Both the position numbers and the translations under genes were made by a program. The notes beneath the pieces were generated by a model that saw nothing but the letters and a program-made list of their open reading frames with translations, had not been told where the DNA came from and did not search any database. From JAMHZE01 sp964424715 (GTDB lineage Bacteria; Pseudomonadota; Alphaproteobacteria; Rickettsiales; UBA8987), in NCBI GenBank assembly GCA_964424715.1, contig CAYRJW010000019.1, positions 1-28,138 on the forward strand: a stretch of 28,138 bases of DNA, written 5' to 3'. This document shows, one piece after another, positions 6,463 to 14,814 of the stretch. Every line of letters begins with the position of its first letter. Position 1 is the first letter of the stretch.

Positions 6463-8682
6463 ATGGAAGATTTTTCAAAGATATTAGAATCACTGAACAA
6501 CGAGCAGGCCCATGCAGTTACCACAACGGAAGGCCCGCTGTTGGTTCTGGCGGGGGCAGGAACGGGTAAAACGCGGGTTCTAACCACTCGTGTGGCGTAT
6601 ATTTTAAACCAGCAGCTTGCATTCCCAAGCCAGATATTAGCGGTCACCTTCACAAACAAGGCGGCAAAAGAAATGCAGCACCGCATCGATGCCATGGCCG
6701 GTGGGGCCTCTGCGGGGTTATGGATAGGTACTTTCCACTCCATCTGCTTAAAGATCATCCGCAAGAATTTCACCGAGGCCGGCTTAAGGCAGGATTTTTC
6801 GATAATAAATCAGGATGACCAGTTACGCCTGCTGAAAGACATAATGAAATCGATGAAGATCGATGAAAAGGCCACCAGCCCGAAAATGATCCAGGCCGTG
6901 ATAAACCGCTGGAAGGACCGCGCGCTTTTACCCGCTGATGTTATCGATGGCGATACCGCATCGCAGGTATATGAGGTTTACCAGAAACGCTGCGAGGAGC
7001 TGAACATCATAGATTTCGGCGATCTGATATTAAAGACCATCACGCTGTTCAAGACTCATGCCGATATACTTGCCGAATATCACCGCCGCTTTAAATATAT
7101 TCTGGTCGATGAGTATCAGGATACCAACGTCGCGCAATATCTGTGGCTCCGCCTGCTGGCTCAGCAGCGGCATAATATATGCTGTGTGGGTGATGATGAT
7201 CAGTCAATCTATGGATGGCGCGGTGCTGAGGTTGGTAACATATTACGCTTTGAAAAAGATTATGACGGCGCGCAGATAATAAGGCTGGAAACCAATTACC
7301 GCTCCACGCCGGATATACTCGCCGCTGCAGATGCCGTTATCGCAAATAACGAAAATCGTTTAGGCAAAACCTTGCGTGCGCACCATAAGCACGGCTCAAA
7401 GATAAAACTTGTGTCCCTATGGGATGACAGGGTGGAAGCTAATTACATCGCCGATGAGATAGAAGCTCTGCAACAGATAAAAAAAGAAAGTTTAGAGAAA
7501 ATGGCGATATTAGTGCGTGCCGGTTACCAGACCCGCGCGTTCGAGGAATGTTTTTTGAAACGCGCTATCCCATATAGAATTCTCGGCGGATTACGCTTCT
7601 ATGAAAGGCTTGAGATACGTGATGCCATTGCCTATATCCGCGCCACCATATCGCAGGAGAATGATCTGGCGCTGGAGCGTATAATAAATGTTCCCAAGCG
7701 CGGCCTTGGCGATAAGACCATCGATGACCTTAAAGCGCAGGGCCGTGCCAACGGCATTTCGCTTAACGCCGCGATACGCCGTGCGATAGAAAATAAAACC
7801 CTGAAACCGAAAATCCACGATACGCTTTCAAACTTAATTGCGAATTTTGATTCATGGAAAAATGATTTCATGAATGAGAATGACGAAAATTATTCACATG
7901 TGGATGTGGTCGAAAAAATGCTGAACGAATCCGGCTATATCGCAATGTGGGAAGGCGAAAAGACCATCGAGGCCAAAGGCCGCGTGGAAAACCTGAAAGA
8001 GCTTTTAAGTGCACTTTCGCAATTCAAGGATATCAGTGAATTCCTTGAACATGTAAGTTTAGTTTCTGATTCTGATGATGCGGTGCAGGGTGAGATGATC
8101 TCTATAATGACCATACACGGTGCCAAGGGGCTTGAGTTCGAGAATATCTTTTTACCAGGCTGGGAGGAGGGGCTTTTCCCATCCCAGCAAACCCTTGATG
8201 AAAGCGGCCGTGAAGGTTTAGAGGAAGAACGTCGCCTTGCTTATGTTGCCATTACCCGCGCGAAGACCCGCCTTACAATTTCATTTTCCTCAAGCCGTAT
8301 GGTGTTCGGTAATATAATAAGTTCCATCCCATCACGCTTCATTGATGAACTGCCGAAGGAACATATCGAGATAATCAACAAAGGCAAATCCGGCCCCGGC
8401 TATGACCGCGAAAGGCAAAGCCGCTTCAATAACAGATTATCCGAAAAGCCGGCCTCAAAATTCACCATTCCTTCCGCCGAGAATAATTACAATGTCGGCG
8501 AAGTAAAAAAACGTACAAAAATGTTCGAGGACAATGATAAATTCTCCATCGGCGATAAAATATTCCACTCCGATTTCGGCTATGGCCGCATCATAAGCGT
8601 CAACGGCCGCCATCTGCAGATAGTGTTCGAGAAGTCCGCGATAAAGACTGTGCTTGATGATTTTGTAGAAAAGGCTGCCTGA
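6463..8682 (+). CDS. uvrD: ATP-dependent DNA helicase UvrD/PcrA
   Basis: A superfamily 1A 3'-5' helicase of 739 residues, acting in nucleotide excision and mismatch repair and in removing RecA or stalled polymerase. Motif I AGAGTGKT is at 30-37, motif Ia AVTFTNKAAKEM at about 60-71, motif II VDEYQDTN at 215-222, motif III GDDDQSIYGWRGA at 243-255, motif IV LETNYRST, motif V IMTIHGAKGLEF and motif VI EERRLAYVAITRAK. The last 50 residues form the small Tudor-like domain of PcrA/UvrD (GDKIFHSDFGYGRIISV), which contacts RNA polymerase in studied homologues. Length is normal. ATG 6463 starts the family N-terminus directly after the heptad repeat pair. The stop lies 3 bases from the stop of the convergent aminotransferase. 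Confidence 0.96.
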   Translation: MEDFSKILESLNNEQAHAVTTTEGPLLVLAGAGTGKTRVLTTRVAYILNQQLAFPSQILAVTFTNKAAKEMQHRIDAMAGGASAGLWIGTFHSICLKIIRKNFTEAGLRQDFSIINQDDQLRLLKDIMKSMKIDEKATSPKMIQAVINRWKDRALLPADVIDGDTASQVYEVYQKRCEELNIIDFGDLILKTITLFKTHADILAEYHRRFKYILVDEYQDTNVAQYLWLRLLAQQRHNICCVGDDDQSIYGWRGAEVGNILRFEKDYDGAQIIRLETNYRSTPDILAAADAVIANNENRLGKTLRAHHKHGSKIKLVSLWDDRVEANYIADEIEALQQIKKESLEKMAILVRAGYQTRAFEECFLKRAIPYRILGGLRFYERLEIRDAIAYIRATISQENDLALERIINVPKRGLGDKTIDDLKAQGRANGISLNAAIRRAIENKTLKPKIHDTLSNLIANFDSWKNDFMNENDENYSHVDVVEKMLNESGYIAMWEGEKTIEAKGRVENLKELLSALSQFKDISEFLEHVSLVSDSDDAVQGEMISIMTIHGAKGLEFENIFLPGWEEGLFPSQQTLDESGREGLEEERRLAYVAITRAKTRLTISFSSSRMVFGNIISSIPSRFIDELPKEHIEIINKGKSGPGYDRERQSRFNNRLSEKPASKFTIPSAENNYNVGEVKKRTKMFEDNDKFSIGDKIFHSDFGYGRIISVNGRHLQIVFEKSAIKTVLDDFVEKAA

Positions 8683-8685
8683 ATT

Positions 8686-9525
8686 CTAGTTAATTTCCGC
8701 CAGATAACATTCCAGTAATTTCTGCGTAATCTCGCCAACTTTACCATTACCTATCTTCTTCCCATTTATCTCAACTATCCCCGTAACAAAGGTAGAAGCG
8801 CTTGTAAGAAAAGCCTCATCCGCACTATAAGCCTCGGCCACGGAAAAATTACGTTCCTCGATCTTTAAATTATTTTCTTTCGCTATCCTGAGAACCGCGG
8901 CGCGGGTAATGCCGTGCAGAATTTTATTGGAAAGGTTCTTTGTGATTATAACATTATTTTTAATTATATAAGCATTGGAAGAAGAGCCCTCGGTAACAAA
9001 CTCGTCTTCAACCATCCATGCCTCGAACGCGCCTTTGCGGGCTGCTTCGTTCTTTGCCATTACTTGTGCGAGCAGGGCGGTGGATTTAATATCGCGGCGC
9101 TGCCATCTTATCTCATTCACGGTGGCTACCTTAACGCCGTTCTTTTTATCAGGACTGTTCAGGATATTTTTTGTCTGCGTGAACATCACGAATGTTGGCT
9201 TCATCTCGGCGGAATAATTAAAATCCCTCTCACTAACCCCGCGCGTTACCTGCAGATAAACTATGCCTTCCTTAAGTTCATTCAGCTTCAATAATTCAAT
9301 TTGCTTCGTCTCTATTTCCGTTAAAGTTTCCGGCAACGGGATATCCAGCTCCTTCAGGGAACGCTGCAACCGTGCCAGATGCGCGGCGTTATCAACCAGT
9401 CTGGAATTTATCACTGCGGAAACTTCATACACACCATCGGCGAATAAAAAGCCGCGGTCCATAATAGGAATATTTGCCTGTTCAATTGGCAGGAACTTGC
9501 CGTTGATATAGACTATTCTGCTCAC
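8686..9525 (-). CDS. dat: Class IV PLP aminotransferase, D-amino-acid transaminase-like
   Basis: A fold-type IV pyridoxal phosphate enzyme of 279 residues, most like D-alanine/D-amino-acid transaminases, which supply D-glutamate or D-alanine. Seen: IMDRGFLFADGVYE at the N-terminus, catalytic lysine 147 in RRDIKSTALLAQVMAK, Glu179 in VTEGSSSNAY, and a phosphate-binding turn near LHGITRAAVL. In Bacillus D-AAT an Arg-x-His pair binds the substrate carboxylate; here the corresponding stretch reads RGVSERDFNY, with Phe where the His would be expected, so substrate choice may differ. Branched-chain transaminase or aminodeoxychorismate lyase are the alternatives, but the RRDIKS context favours the D-AAT group. 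It follows ihfA by 11 bases in a probable coq9-ihfA-dat operon. Confidence 0.8.
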   Translation of the reverse strand: MSRIVYINGKFLPIEQANIPIMDRGFLFADGVYEVSAVINSRLVDNAAHLARLQRSLKELDIPLPETLTEIETKQIELLKLNELKEGIVYLQVTRGVSERDFNYSAEMKPTFVMFTQTKNILNSPDKKNGVKVATVNEIRWQRRDIKSTALLAQVMAKNEAARKGAFEAWMVEDEFVTEGSSSNAYIIKNNVIITKNLSNKILHGITRAAVLRIAKENNLKIEERNFSVAEAYSADEAFLTSASTFVTGIVEINGKKIGNGKVGEITQKLLECYLAEIN

Positions 9526-9536
9526 TTAAGGAGTGG

Positions 9537-9830
9537 TTAGTTATTGCTGTTAACTTCATCAACCAGGATGTTGGAAGAGTAGAAGCTTACAACTTTGCGA
9601 GGTGTGATAATGGCTTCTTCCTTGGTTTTCGGGTTACGGCCGATGCGCTGGCCTTTCTGGTTAACGGTAAAAGTACCAAACGAGGAAATTTTCAGGCCGC
9701 CGTTCTTTTCAAGCGATACGCACATTTCTTCCACCAGTGAATCAACCATTTCGGTGGATTCGGAAAAGGAGAATCCAAGAATTTTCTGAACCTGTGCTGC
9801 TATCTCTGCTCTTGTTAAAGTATTGGTCAT
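9537..9830 (-). CDS. ihfA: Integration host factor alpha subunit
   Basis: A 97-residue HU/IHF-fold DNA-bending protein. LTRAEIAAQV at the N-terminus, a SSFGTFTV strand, and the DNA-intercalating beta-arm with GRNPKT at 64-69 (conserved Pro67) place it in the family. The LTRAEIA start and the ITPRKVVSF segment fit IhfA better than HU, which usually begins MNK-x-E-L; IhfB is less likely. IHF heterodimers bend DNA at promoters, origins and recombination sites. It sits 5 bases after the COQ9-family gene, not next to pheT as in enterobacteria. Confidence 0.8.
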   Translation of the reverse strand: MTNTLTRAEIAAQVQKILGFSFSESTEMVDSLVEEMCVSLEKNGGLKISSFGTFTVNQKGQRIGRNPKTKEEAIITPRKVVSFYSSNILVDEVNSNN

Positions 9831-9835
9831 AATTT

Positions 9836-10444
9836 TTAAGCCCTTGTTTTAAAAATAGATGTTAAATCTTTTATCTTCAATTTCAACTTATTTATTTTCA
9901 TGAGTCCGTCAATAGACTTTTGAATATATCGCTTTGTTTGTTGCAGATTGTCACTTTTATCACTCATAGAATACACCATGCACTTGGCATAGATACCAGA
10001 AAGCGAGATACGCTTGGTATAATATGAAAAATCTGTCGACCTGTCACCCAACGTATACCATACCTCGCTGGAGAAATCATAGATATTATGTGCTGAGGAG
10101 GCCAGATTAGCTGGCGTTAAACAATATCCGATGAATTTTTTCAGGGCCTCAAGGCTGCCAAGTTTTGTGTGATAAGACCTTATACGTTGATATATAATTT
10201 CCTCAACCTTCTGCGTGGTTCTTAATTTCTCAAACCCTGCTTCCCGCGCTTTTCCTAAAGCTTCGTCATTACACTGTTTTACAAACTCCCCGGTAAATTC
10301 CGCTATTCTGCCAGGATAGATAATATCGCAATAACCTTTCTCAATCCCACATTCCGCACAAGCCTTTTCCAGGGTAGATTGATTCCACCCCTCGAACACC
10401 AGTAACTCTATGAATTTATTAGTTATTTGTTCTTTTTGTTCCAT
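9836..10444 (-). CDS. coq9: COQ9 family protein (rpsU-divergently transcribed)
   Basis: COQ9 is a TetR-like, lipid-binding protein that in eukaryotes helps the Coq7 hydroxylase in ubiquinone synthesis; in alphaproteobacteria the homologue is known as the rpsU-divergently transcribed protein. This 202-residue copy has an N-terminal helical part (FIELLVFEGWNQSTLEKACAE) and the diagnostic C-terminal block WYTLGDRSTDFSYYTKRISLSGIY. The next gene upstream is indeed a divergent rpsU, which supports the call. It is first in a tight unit with ihfA and dat. The window also holds ubiG, another quinone gene, about 8.5 kb away. Confidence 0.9.
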   Translation of the reverse strand: MEQKEQITNKFIELLVFEGWNQSTLEKACAECGIEKGYCDIIYPGRIAEFTGEFVKQCNDEALGKAREAGFEKLRTTQKVEEIIYQRIRSYHTKLGSLEALKKFIGYCLTPANLASSAHNIYDFSSEVWYTLGDRSTDFSYYTKRISLSGIYAKCMVYSMSDKSDNLQQTKRYIQKSIDGLMKINKLKLKIKDLTSIFKTRA

Positions 10445-10449
10445 TTCTT

Positions 10450-10477
10450 TTCACTATTCACTAGCCACCAGCCACTA
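10450..10477. repeat. Array of four 7-bp units between coq9 and rpsU
   Basis: Exact 7-base steps: TTCACTA, TTCACTA, GCCACCA, GCCACTA. It begins 6 bases beyond the COQ9-family start codon and lies upstream of the candidate rpsU promoter. It has the same architecture as the arrays at 6375, 19159 and 21522. Confidence 0.65.
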
Positions 10478-10495
10478 AACCCTGTACTTTATATA

Positions 10496-10523
10496 TTGAC
10501 AGTTAGTTTAAAAAGCCTAAAAA
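10496..10523 (+). promoter_or_regulatory. Candidate rpsU promoter
   Basis: A perfect TTGACA -35 box at 10496-10501 is followed after 16 bases by TAAAAA at 10518-10523, a poor -10 box. The leader to the GTG start would be about 40 bases. The -35 is convincing, the -10 is not. Confidence 0.35.
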
Positions 10524-10569
10524 GGCAACTCCACAATTCAATATAAACCATAAAGGAAAGGTAAATAAA

Positions 10570-10764
10570 GTGGTACAGATAAGTGTTAGAGATAATAATG
10601 TTGATCAGGCTTTAAAAATTCTGAAAAGAAAACTTCAGAAAGAAGGTCTTTTCAAAGAAGTTAAACAACGCAGATTTTACGAGAAACCTTCTGAGAAGCG
10701 CGTTCGCAAAGCTCAGGAAGCAGTCCGCAGAGCTAAAAAGATCCGCAAGATGAACAACGCGTAA
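10570..10764 (+). CDS. rpsU: 30S ribosomal protein bS21
   Basis: A 64-residue, highly basic protein of the small subunit that sits near the anti-Shine-Dalgarno end of 16S rRNA and helps base-pairing with mRNA during initiation. The sequence is a typical S21: VQISVRDNNVDQALKILKRK, FYEKPSEKRVRKAQEAVRRA and a basic tail. The start codon is GTG at 10570; AAAGGAAAGG about 8-15 bases upstream serves as ribosome binding site. It is a single-gene unit with its own terminator, divergent from the COQ9-family gene. Confidence 0.96.
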   Translation: MVQISVRDNNVDQALKILKRKLQKEGLFKEVKQRRFYEKPSEKRVRKAQEAVRRAKKIRKMNNA

Positions 10765-10788
10765 TATTTCAAGTTCATATATTAAAAC

Positions 10789-10818
10789 GAAAAACCCAAC
10801 TTTTAGTTGGGTTTTTTA
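10789..10818. terminator. Bidirectional intrinsic terminator between rpsU and lpxI
   Basis: AAACCCAAC (10792-10800), loop TTTTA, GTTGGGTTT (10806-10814), then further T residues. The 9-bp stem and T-run form a textbook rho-independent terminator for rpsU. On the other strand the stem is followed by TTTTTCGTTTT, so it can also end the lpxD-fabZ-lpxA-lpxI transcript. Confidence 0.92.
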
Positions 10819-10822
10819 TTGG

Positions 10823-11653
10823 CTAGACGCCATAGATGAATATACCAAGCTCATCGGCTTTCTTTATTACATTTTCCTTATCAAGTATAAGCGAGCTTCC
10901 GGCTTCCACGGCAACGCCTTTCATGCCGCTTTGGTATAGTAGTTCAATTGTATTTATGCCGATGGAGGGAAGGTCAATCCGTCTGTCCTGTTTTGGCTTT
11001 TTCATTTTTACAAGTATCGCACCGCTGCCATCGGTCTGTAAACTTGCGCAGCGTTTTATCAGGGCATCGGTGCCGTCTATGCCTTCAACACCCAATACAA
11101 CGCCGTTCTGAACTATAGCGGCCTGGCCGATATCCAGCTTGCCTATTTCAAGGGCGATGTGTTTGCCATGTTCAATATCTTTCAGATATTTTTTAGGTTC
11201 TATATTCCCTATCATATCTTTGGTGGCGATAAGTTCTTTTGCAACCTCATCAACGCCTAGTATCTTCAGTTCATTTTCTTCGAGGAATTCAATTATCAGG
11301 TCGAACAGGGAATTATCGCCGGCCTTATCAAGCTTGCGTATCTTGTTCAATAATTTGAAACCGGTAGCATCCGGTATCAGCGAGGTAAATGAAGGGCGCT
11401 TCATCCCGCCTATTAAAATAACCTGCTTCACGCCGTTATCTTTAAAGAAATTTATTATCTTCCCGGCATTGCCTATCCTTGCCCAGAGAGTTTCGGTGGC
11501 GGAATGGTCTGTTTCTTTTTCCGTGATATCGTTGAGCGCTACCAGATATGATCTTATATTCCGCTGGTTTAGGGAGTTTATCACCTGTCTCGGCAAACTG
11601 CCTTTTCCGGCGATGATGCCTATTTTATTATCTACGATCTTTTCGGCTGGCAT
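10823..11653 (-). CDS. lpxI: UDP-2,3-diacylglucosamine pyrophosphatase LpxI
   Basis: LpxI hydrolyses UDP-2,3-diacylglucosamine to lipid X, replacing LpxH in alphaproteobacteria and several other groups. The 276-residue protein matches the family (former DUF1009): IGIIAGKGSLPRQVINSL at the start, VILIGGMKRPS, a VVLGVEGIDGTDALIKRC stretch, LVKMKKPKQDRRIDLPSIG, and the C-terminal GVAVEAGSSLILDK. Its ATG lies 22 bases inside the lpxA reading frame, implying translational coupling. It is the last gene of the lpx cluster; lpxB, the next enzyme and a common neighbour, is not here. Confidence 0.93.
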   Translation of the reverse strand: MPAEKIVDNKIGIIAGKGSLPRQVINSLNQRNIRSYLVALNDITEKETDHSATETLWARIGNAGKIINFFKDNGVKQVILIGGMKRPSFTSLIPDATGFKLLNKIRKLDKAGDNSLFDLIIEFLEENELKILGVDEVAKELIATKDMIGNIEPKKYLKDIEHGKHIALEIGKLDIGQAAIVQNGVVLGVEGIDGTDALIKRCASLQTDGSGAILVKMKKPKQDRRIDLPSIGINTIELLYQSGMKGVAVEAGSSLILDKENVIKKADELGIFIYGV

Positions 11654-12426
11654 ACGGCCCTGTCTTTTGCGTTCTCGAGGAAATCTATTATTTCGCTGAC
11701 TTCCTTATTATCCTGATATTCACTTTTTACTTTTGATATTTTTTCTTCCAGCTTGCCTTCAGATTCGAAAATATCCTTGAACGCATTGCGTAAACTATGG
11801 ATGGTCTCGCGCGAGAAATTGCGGCGCTTAAGTCCGATAAGATTAAGCCCGTTAAGATTTGCCCTTTCGCCGAATGCATTGCCATAAGGTATAACATCAC
11901 TTTCAATGCCGCTCATTCCGCCGACCATCGCGTGCGCGCCAATACGCACGAACTGATGTATCGCCGAAAGTCCGCCGATTATCGCGCTGTCGCCAACCTT
12001 CACGTGGCCCGCCAGCGTTGCGTTATTCGCAAGTATCACATTATTCCCCACTTCACAATCATGCGCGATATGCGCGCCTATCATCAGCAAACAATTATTG
12101 CCGATGCGCGTATATTTCGCGCCCGTGATAGTGCCGGGGTTAATGGTAACATGCTCACGGATGGTATTATTATCGCCTATCTCAAGGAATACTTCCTCGT
12201 TATTATATTTTAGATCCTGCGGTGCGGTGCCTATTGATGCGAATGGGTATATCTTGTTATTTTTTCCGATCTTCGTATTGCCGCTGATATGTGCCTGCGC
12301 GATTATCTTTGTGTTATCGCCTATCTCAACATTACCCATGATAACGCAGTAAGGCCCAACCTCAACATTGTTACCAAGCTTAACATTGCCTTCGATGATA
12401 GCGGTTTTATGTATGTTATTTGTCAT
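11632..12426 (-). CDS. lpxA: Acyl-ACP--UDP-N-acetylglucosamine O-acyltransferase
   Basis: LpxA performs the first lipid A step, moving a 3-hydroxyacyl chain from ACP to the 3-OH of UDP-GlcNAc. The 264-residue protein is a left-handed beta-helix built from hexapeptide repeats ([IV]-G-x-x-x), seen from residue 10 to about 190, with a C-terminal helical bundle. The catalytic histidine corresponds to His122 in GAHIAHDCEVG, and GTAPQDLKY and GLNLIGLKRR are family hallmarks. It lies about 65 bases behind fabZ and overlaps lpxI. Confidence 0.96.
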   Translation of the reverse strand: MTNNIHKTAIIEGNVKLGNNVEVGPYCVIMGNVEIGDNTKIIAQAHISGNTKIGKNNKIYPFASIGTAPQDLKYNNEEVFLEIGDNNTIREHVTINPGTITGAKYTRIGNNCLLMIGAHIAHDCEVGNNVILANNATLAGHVKVGDSAIIGGLSAIHQFVRIGAHAMVGGMSGIESDVIPYGNAFGERANLNGLNLIGLKRRNFSRETIHSLRNAFKDIFESEGKLEEKISKVKSEYQDNKEVSEIIDFLENAKDRAVCQPKRS

Positions 12427-12492
12427 GCTGCCAAAATAGCGGAATAAAGCATTTGTGGAACTATCAAATTATTACAAAACCTTACAGAAGGC

Positions 12493-12930
12493 CTATAACA
12501 TTATCATTGCTGATATTTTTGCTTCGGTAACAACCTTGTCATTCACATAGGCTTCGGCTTTGAATTTGTAGAGGTTGCGCTTGTTCTGGAGTTTTACTAC
12601 TTTCAGGTAAAGCGTATCGCCGGGAGATACCGGTTTTCTGAATTTTGCATCCTCGATCGAGGTGAAATATACTATTTTCCCCTCAGCTTCCTTCATGCTA
12701 TCTGCAACCAGAATTGCGGAGGTCTGCGCCAGTGCCTCAATTATCAGAACGCCCGGCATTACAGGGTGCCCCGGGAAGTGACCGGCGAAGAAGCTATCGC
12801 CTTCCTTAAGGTGTTTTATACCGGTGGCGGATTCGCCCACCACAACATCTATCACCTCATCAACCAGCAATATCGGGTCGCGGTGCGGGATAAGTTCTTT
12901 TATTCTCTGCAGATCAATCTTTTTTGTCAT
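12493..12930 (-). CDS. fabZ: 3-hydroxyacyl-ACP dehydratase FabZ
   Basis: FabZ removes water from (3R)-hydroxyacyl-ACP in fatty acid elongation and competes with LpxA for hydroxyacyl-ACP. The hot-dog-fold protein shows IPHRDPILLVDEV, the catalytic His51 in GHFPGHPVMPGV and Glu65 in IIEALAQ, the same 14-residue spacing as E. coli His54/Glu68. A longer frame begins with TTG at 12945, but the ATG at 12930 has GAAGG six bases upstream and gives the family's normal N-terminus, so I choose it (145 residues). It overlaps the end of lpxD by 17 bases. Confidence 0.95.
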   Translation of the reverse strand: MTKKIDLQRIKELIPHRDPILLVDEVIDVVVGESATGIKHLKEGDSFFAGHFPGHPVMPGVLIIEALAQTSAILVADSMKEAEGKIVYFTSIEDAKFRKPVSPGDTLYLKVVKLQNKRNLYKFKAEAYVNDKVVTEAKISAMIML

Positions 12931-13891
12931 TTTTACCTTCAACAAGTCTGTTCATTATAATACTATGACGGTGCCATTCTTTTATCGGAACCGCCGGGTA
13001 ACCGCCTACAACGCCGCCATCCTCAATATCTCTCATCACACCGGCCTTTGCCGCTACCTGGACTTTTGAACCTATCTTCAAATGCCCCGCTATCCCGGCC
13101 TGGCCTGCTATCACTGTGTAATCGCCTATCTCGGTACTGCCGGATATCCCTACCTGGGAAACGATCACGCAATGTTTACCAATTTTGCAATTATGACCTA
13201 TCTGAACCAGATTGTCGATCTTTGCACCTTCACCGATGATGGTATCAGGTCCGGCGCCCCTATCTATAGTGGTGTTTGCGCCAATTTCAACATTATTTTC
13301 AATGATCACCCGGCCAAGCTGCTGAACTTTATGGTGCCTGCCATTATGGAAAGCGTAGCCAAAACCATCCTGCCCGATACGCGCGCCGCTATGGATTATC
13401 ACATTATCGCCGATTATCGCATTAGTGATGGTAACATTGGAATGTATCACACAATTTTTGCCGATGATGCAGTTAGGCCCGATGAAACTGTTGGGCTGTA
13501 CTACTGTTAAACTGCCTATATCAGCCGTTGCATCAACATAGGCAAATTCCGAGATGCTGAAAAAAAGATTATCCTTGTGGTAAAACTTCTCCGCGATTTT
13601 TGCGTAAGTGTAATATGGATTCTCAGAAACTATGAAGGCAAGGTTATTCGGTGCCTTTTCCAGATGCTTAGGGCTGATGATGCAGGCAGTGGCCTTGGTG
13701 GTCTTCAGGCTCTCCAGATATTTCGGGTTCTGCAAAAAGGTTATGTCGCCTTCACCGGCGCGATCGAGCGGGGCAACATCATGAATTATAATGTCATTAT
13801 CCTTCGGGTTCGGCACTTTGCCATCGGATATCCCGGCGAGGAATCCCATTTTAAAACTACCGTTCTTCTTAAAAAAATTTGGATCAGCCAT
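12914..13891 (-). CDS. lpxD: UDP-3-O-acylglucosamine N-acyltransferase
   Basis: LpxD adds the second hydroxyacyl chain, at the amine of UDP-3-O-acyl-glucosamine, the third lipid A step. The 325-residue protein has an N-terminal uridine-binding domain (residues about 15-105) and a hexapeptide-repeat beta-helix (about 115-290) with IGQDGFGYAFHNGRHHKV, NTTIDRGAGPDT, and the catalytic His233 in VQIGHNCKIG. A short C-terminal helix follows (EWHRHSIIMNRL). It heads the lpxD-fabZ-lpxA-lpxI unit; the usual upstream genes bamA and skp are replaced here by a divergent solute-binding protein gene. Confidence 0.95.
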   Translation of the reverse strand: MADPNFFKKNGSFKMGFLAGISDGKVPNPKDNDIIIHDVAPLDRAGEGDITFLQNPKYLESLKTTKATACIISPKHLEKAPNNLAFIVSENPYYTYAKIAEKFYHKDNLFFSISEFAYVDATADIGSLTVVQPNSFIGPNCIIGKNCVIHSNVTITNAIIGDNVIIHSGARIGQDGFGYAFHNGRHHKVQQLGRVIIENNVEIGANTTIDRGAGPDTIIGEGAKIDNLVQIGHNCKIGKHCVIVSQVGISGSTEIGDYTVIAGQAGIAGHLKIGSKVQVAAKAGVMRDIEDGGVVGGYPAVPIKEWHRHSIIMNRLVEGKNDKKD

Positions 13892-13895
13892 ATAA

Positions 13896-13908
13896 ACTTG
13901 TCACAAGT
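13896..13908. promoter_or_regulatory. Palindrome upstream of lpxD, possible operator
   Basis: ACTTGT-C-ACAAGT is a perfect 6-bp inverted repeat around one base, starting 5 bases upstream of the lpxD start codon in the 124-base gap between lpxD and the divergent solute-binding gene. It may be a repressor site or a small mRNA hairpin over the ribosome binding site. No regulator is indicated. Confidence 0.3.
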
Positions 13909-14015
13909 GCTAAAATTCGTAATGCTAATATAAGTAAAAAACTTCAACATGGTAGTAAAAACTGTTATAGATAAAATACAAGTTTCAATTAATTACAAAC
14001 TGTCGGTAAACTGTC

Positions 14016-14804
14016 ATGAAAAAATATCTTTTTGCTCTTATTTGCGTTTTTTCCCTTTCGCATCCGGCGCTGGCTGAGGAAAAGACCATAACACTGGCGG
14101 CCGACGAATGGTGCCCTTATAACTGTGTCCCGAATTCCGAAAAGCCCGGCTATATGGTAGAAATAGCCAAAGCTGTATTTGAGCCTAAGGGCATAAAGAT
14201 AAATTATCAGGTAATGCCGTGGGAAAGGGCGATAGAGGATGCCCGCAAAGGGACCTATGACGGGATAATCGGCGCACGGGTCGATGATGCGCCTGATTTC
14301 GTGATGCCTTCAGAATCACTTGGTTACACCACAAATACTTTTTATGTAAAAGCCGGTTCCAAATGGCAATATGAAGGTCTTGGATCGCTGGAGAGCGTTT
14401 CCTTAGGCGTGATAGATGGCTATTCGTATGAGAAGGAGCTGGATAAATACATTTCTGATAATTCCGGCAATAGTGCGCGTATACAATCCATCTCCGGTGA
14501 TGCTGGTCTGGAACAGAATTTCAAAAAACTCGAACAGGGCAGGATAGATGTTTACCTTGAAGATCTCAATGTCGCCCAGAAATATATCGCGGATCATTCC
14601 CTGTGGGGCAAGTTAAAGGTCGCCGGACAGGAAGTTACCAATGTGAAGGAACATTATGTATATATCTCATTTAGTCCCTTCATAAAAGAATCGCGCTATT
14701 ACGCTGAAACCCTTTCCGAGGGCATAAAGGAGCTTCGTGCCAGCGGTAAACTGAAAGAGATACTCGATAAATACAATGTTCAGGACTGGATAGATAAAAA
14801 ATGA
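14016..14804 (+). CDS. Periplasmic solute-binding protein, family 3 type
   Basis: A 262-residue secreted protein with a clear signal peptide (MKKYLFALICVFSLSHPALA, cleavage probable after Ala20). The mature part is a type II periplasmic binding fold: LAADEWCPYN, GYMVEIAKAVFEPKGIKI, MPWERAIEDARKGTYDGIIG, a hinge near LGVIDGYSY, and the closing FSPFIKESRYYAETLSEGIKEL. Amino acids or other small polar ligands are usual for this group, but the ligand cannot be read. No ABC permease or ATPase lies nearby; instead a sensor kinase starts 10 bases downstream, suggesting a sensing role. Cys33 and Cys37 flank the first ligand loop and could form a disulfide. Confidence 0.88.
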   Translation: MKKYLFALICVFSLSHPALAEEKTITLAADEWCPYNCVPNSEKPGYMVEIAKAVFEPKGIKINYQVMPWERAIEDARKGTYDGIIGARVDDAPDFVMPSESLGYTTNTFYVKAGSKWQYEGLGSLESVSLGVIDGYSYEKELDKYISDNSGNSARIQSISGDAGLEQNFKKLEQGRIDVYLEDLNVAQKYIADHSLWGKLKVAGQEVTNVKEHYVYISFSPFIKESRYYAETLSEGIKELRASGKLKEILDKYNVQDWIDKK

Positions 14805-14814
14805 CTATAAAAGC

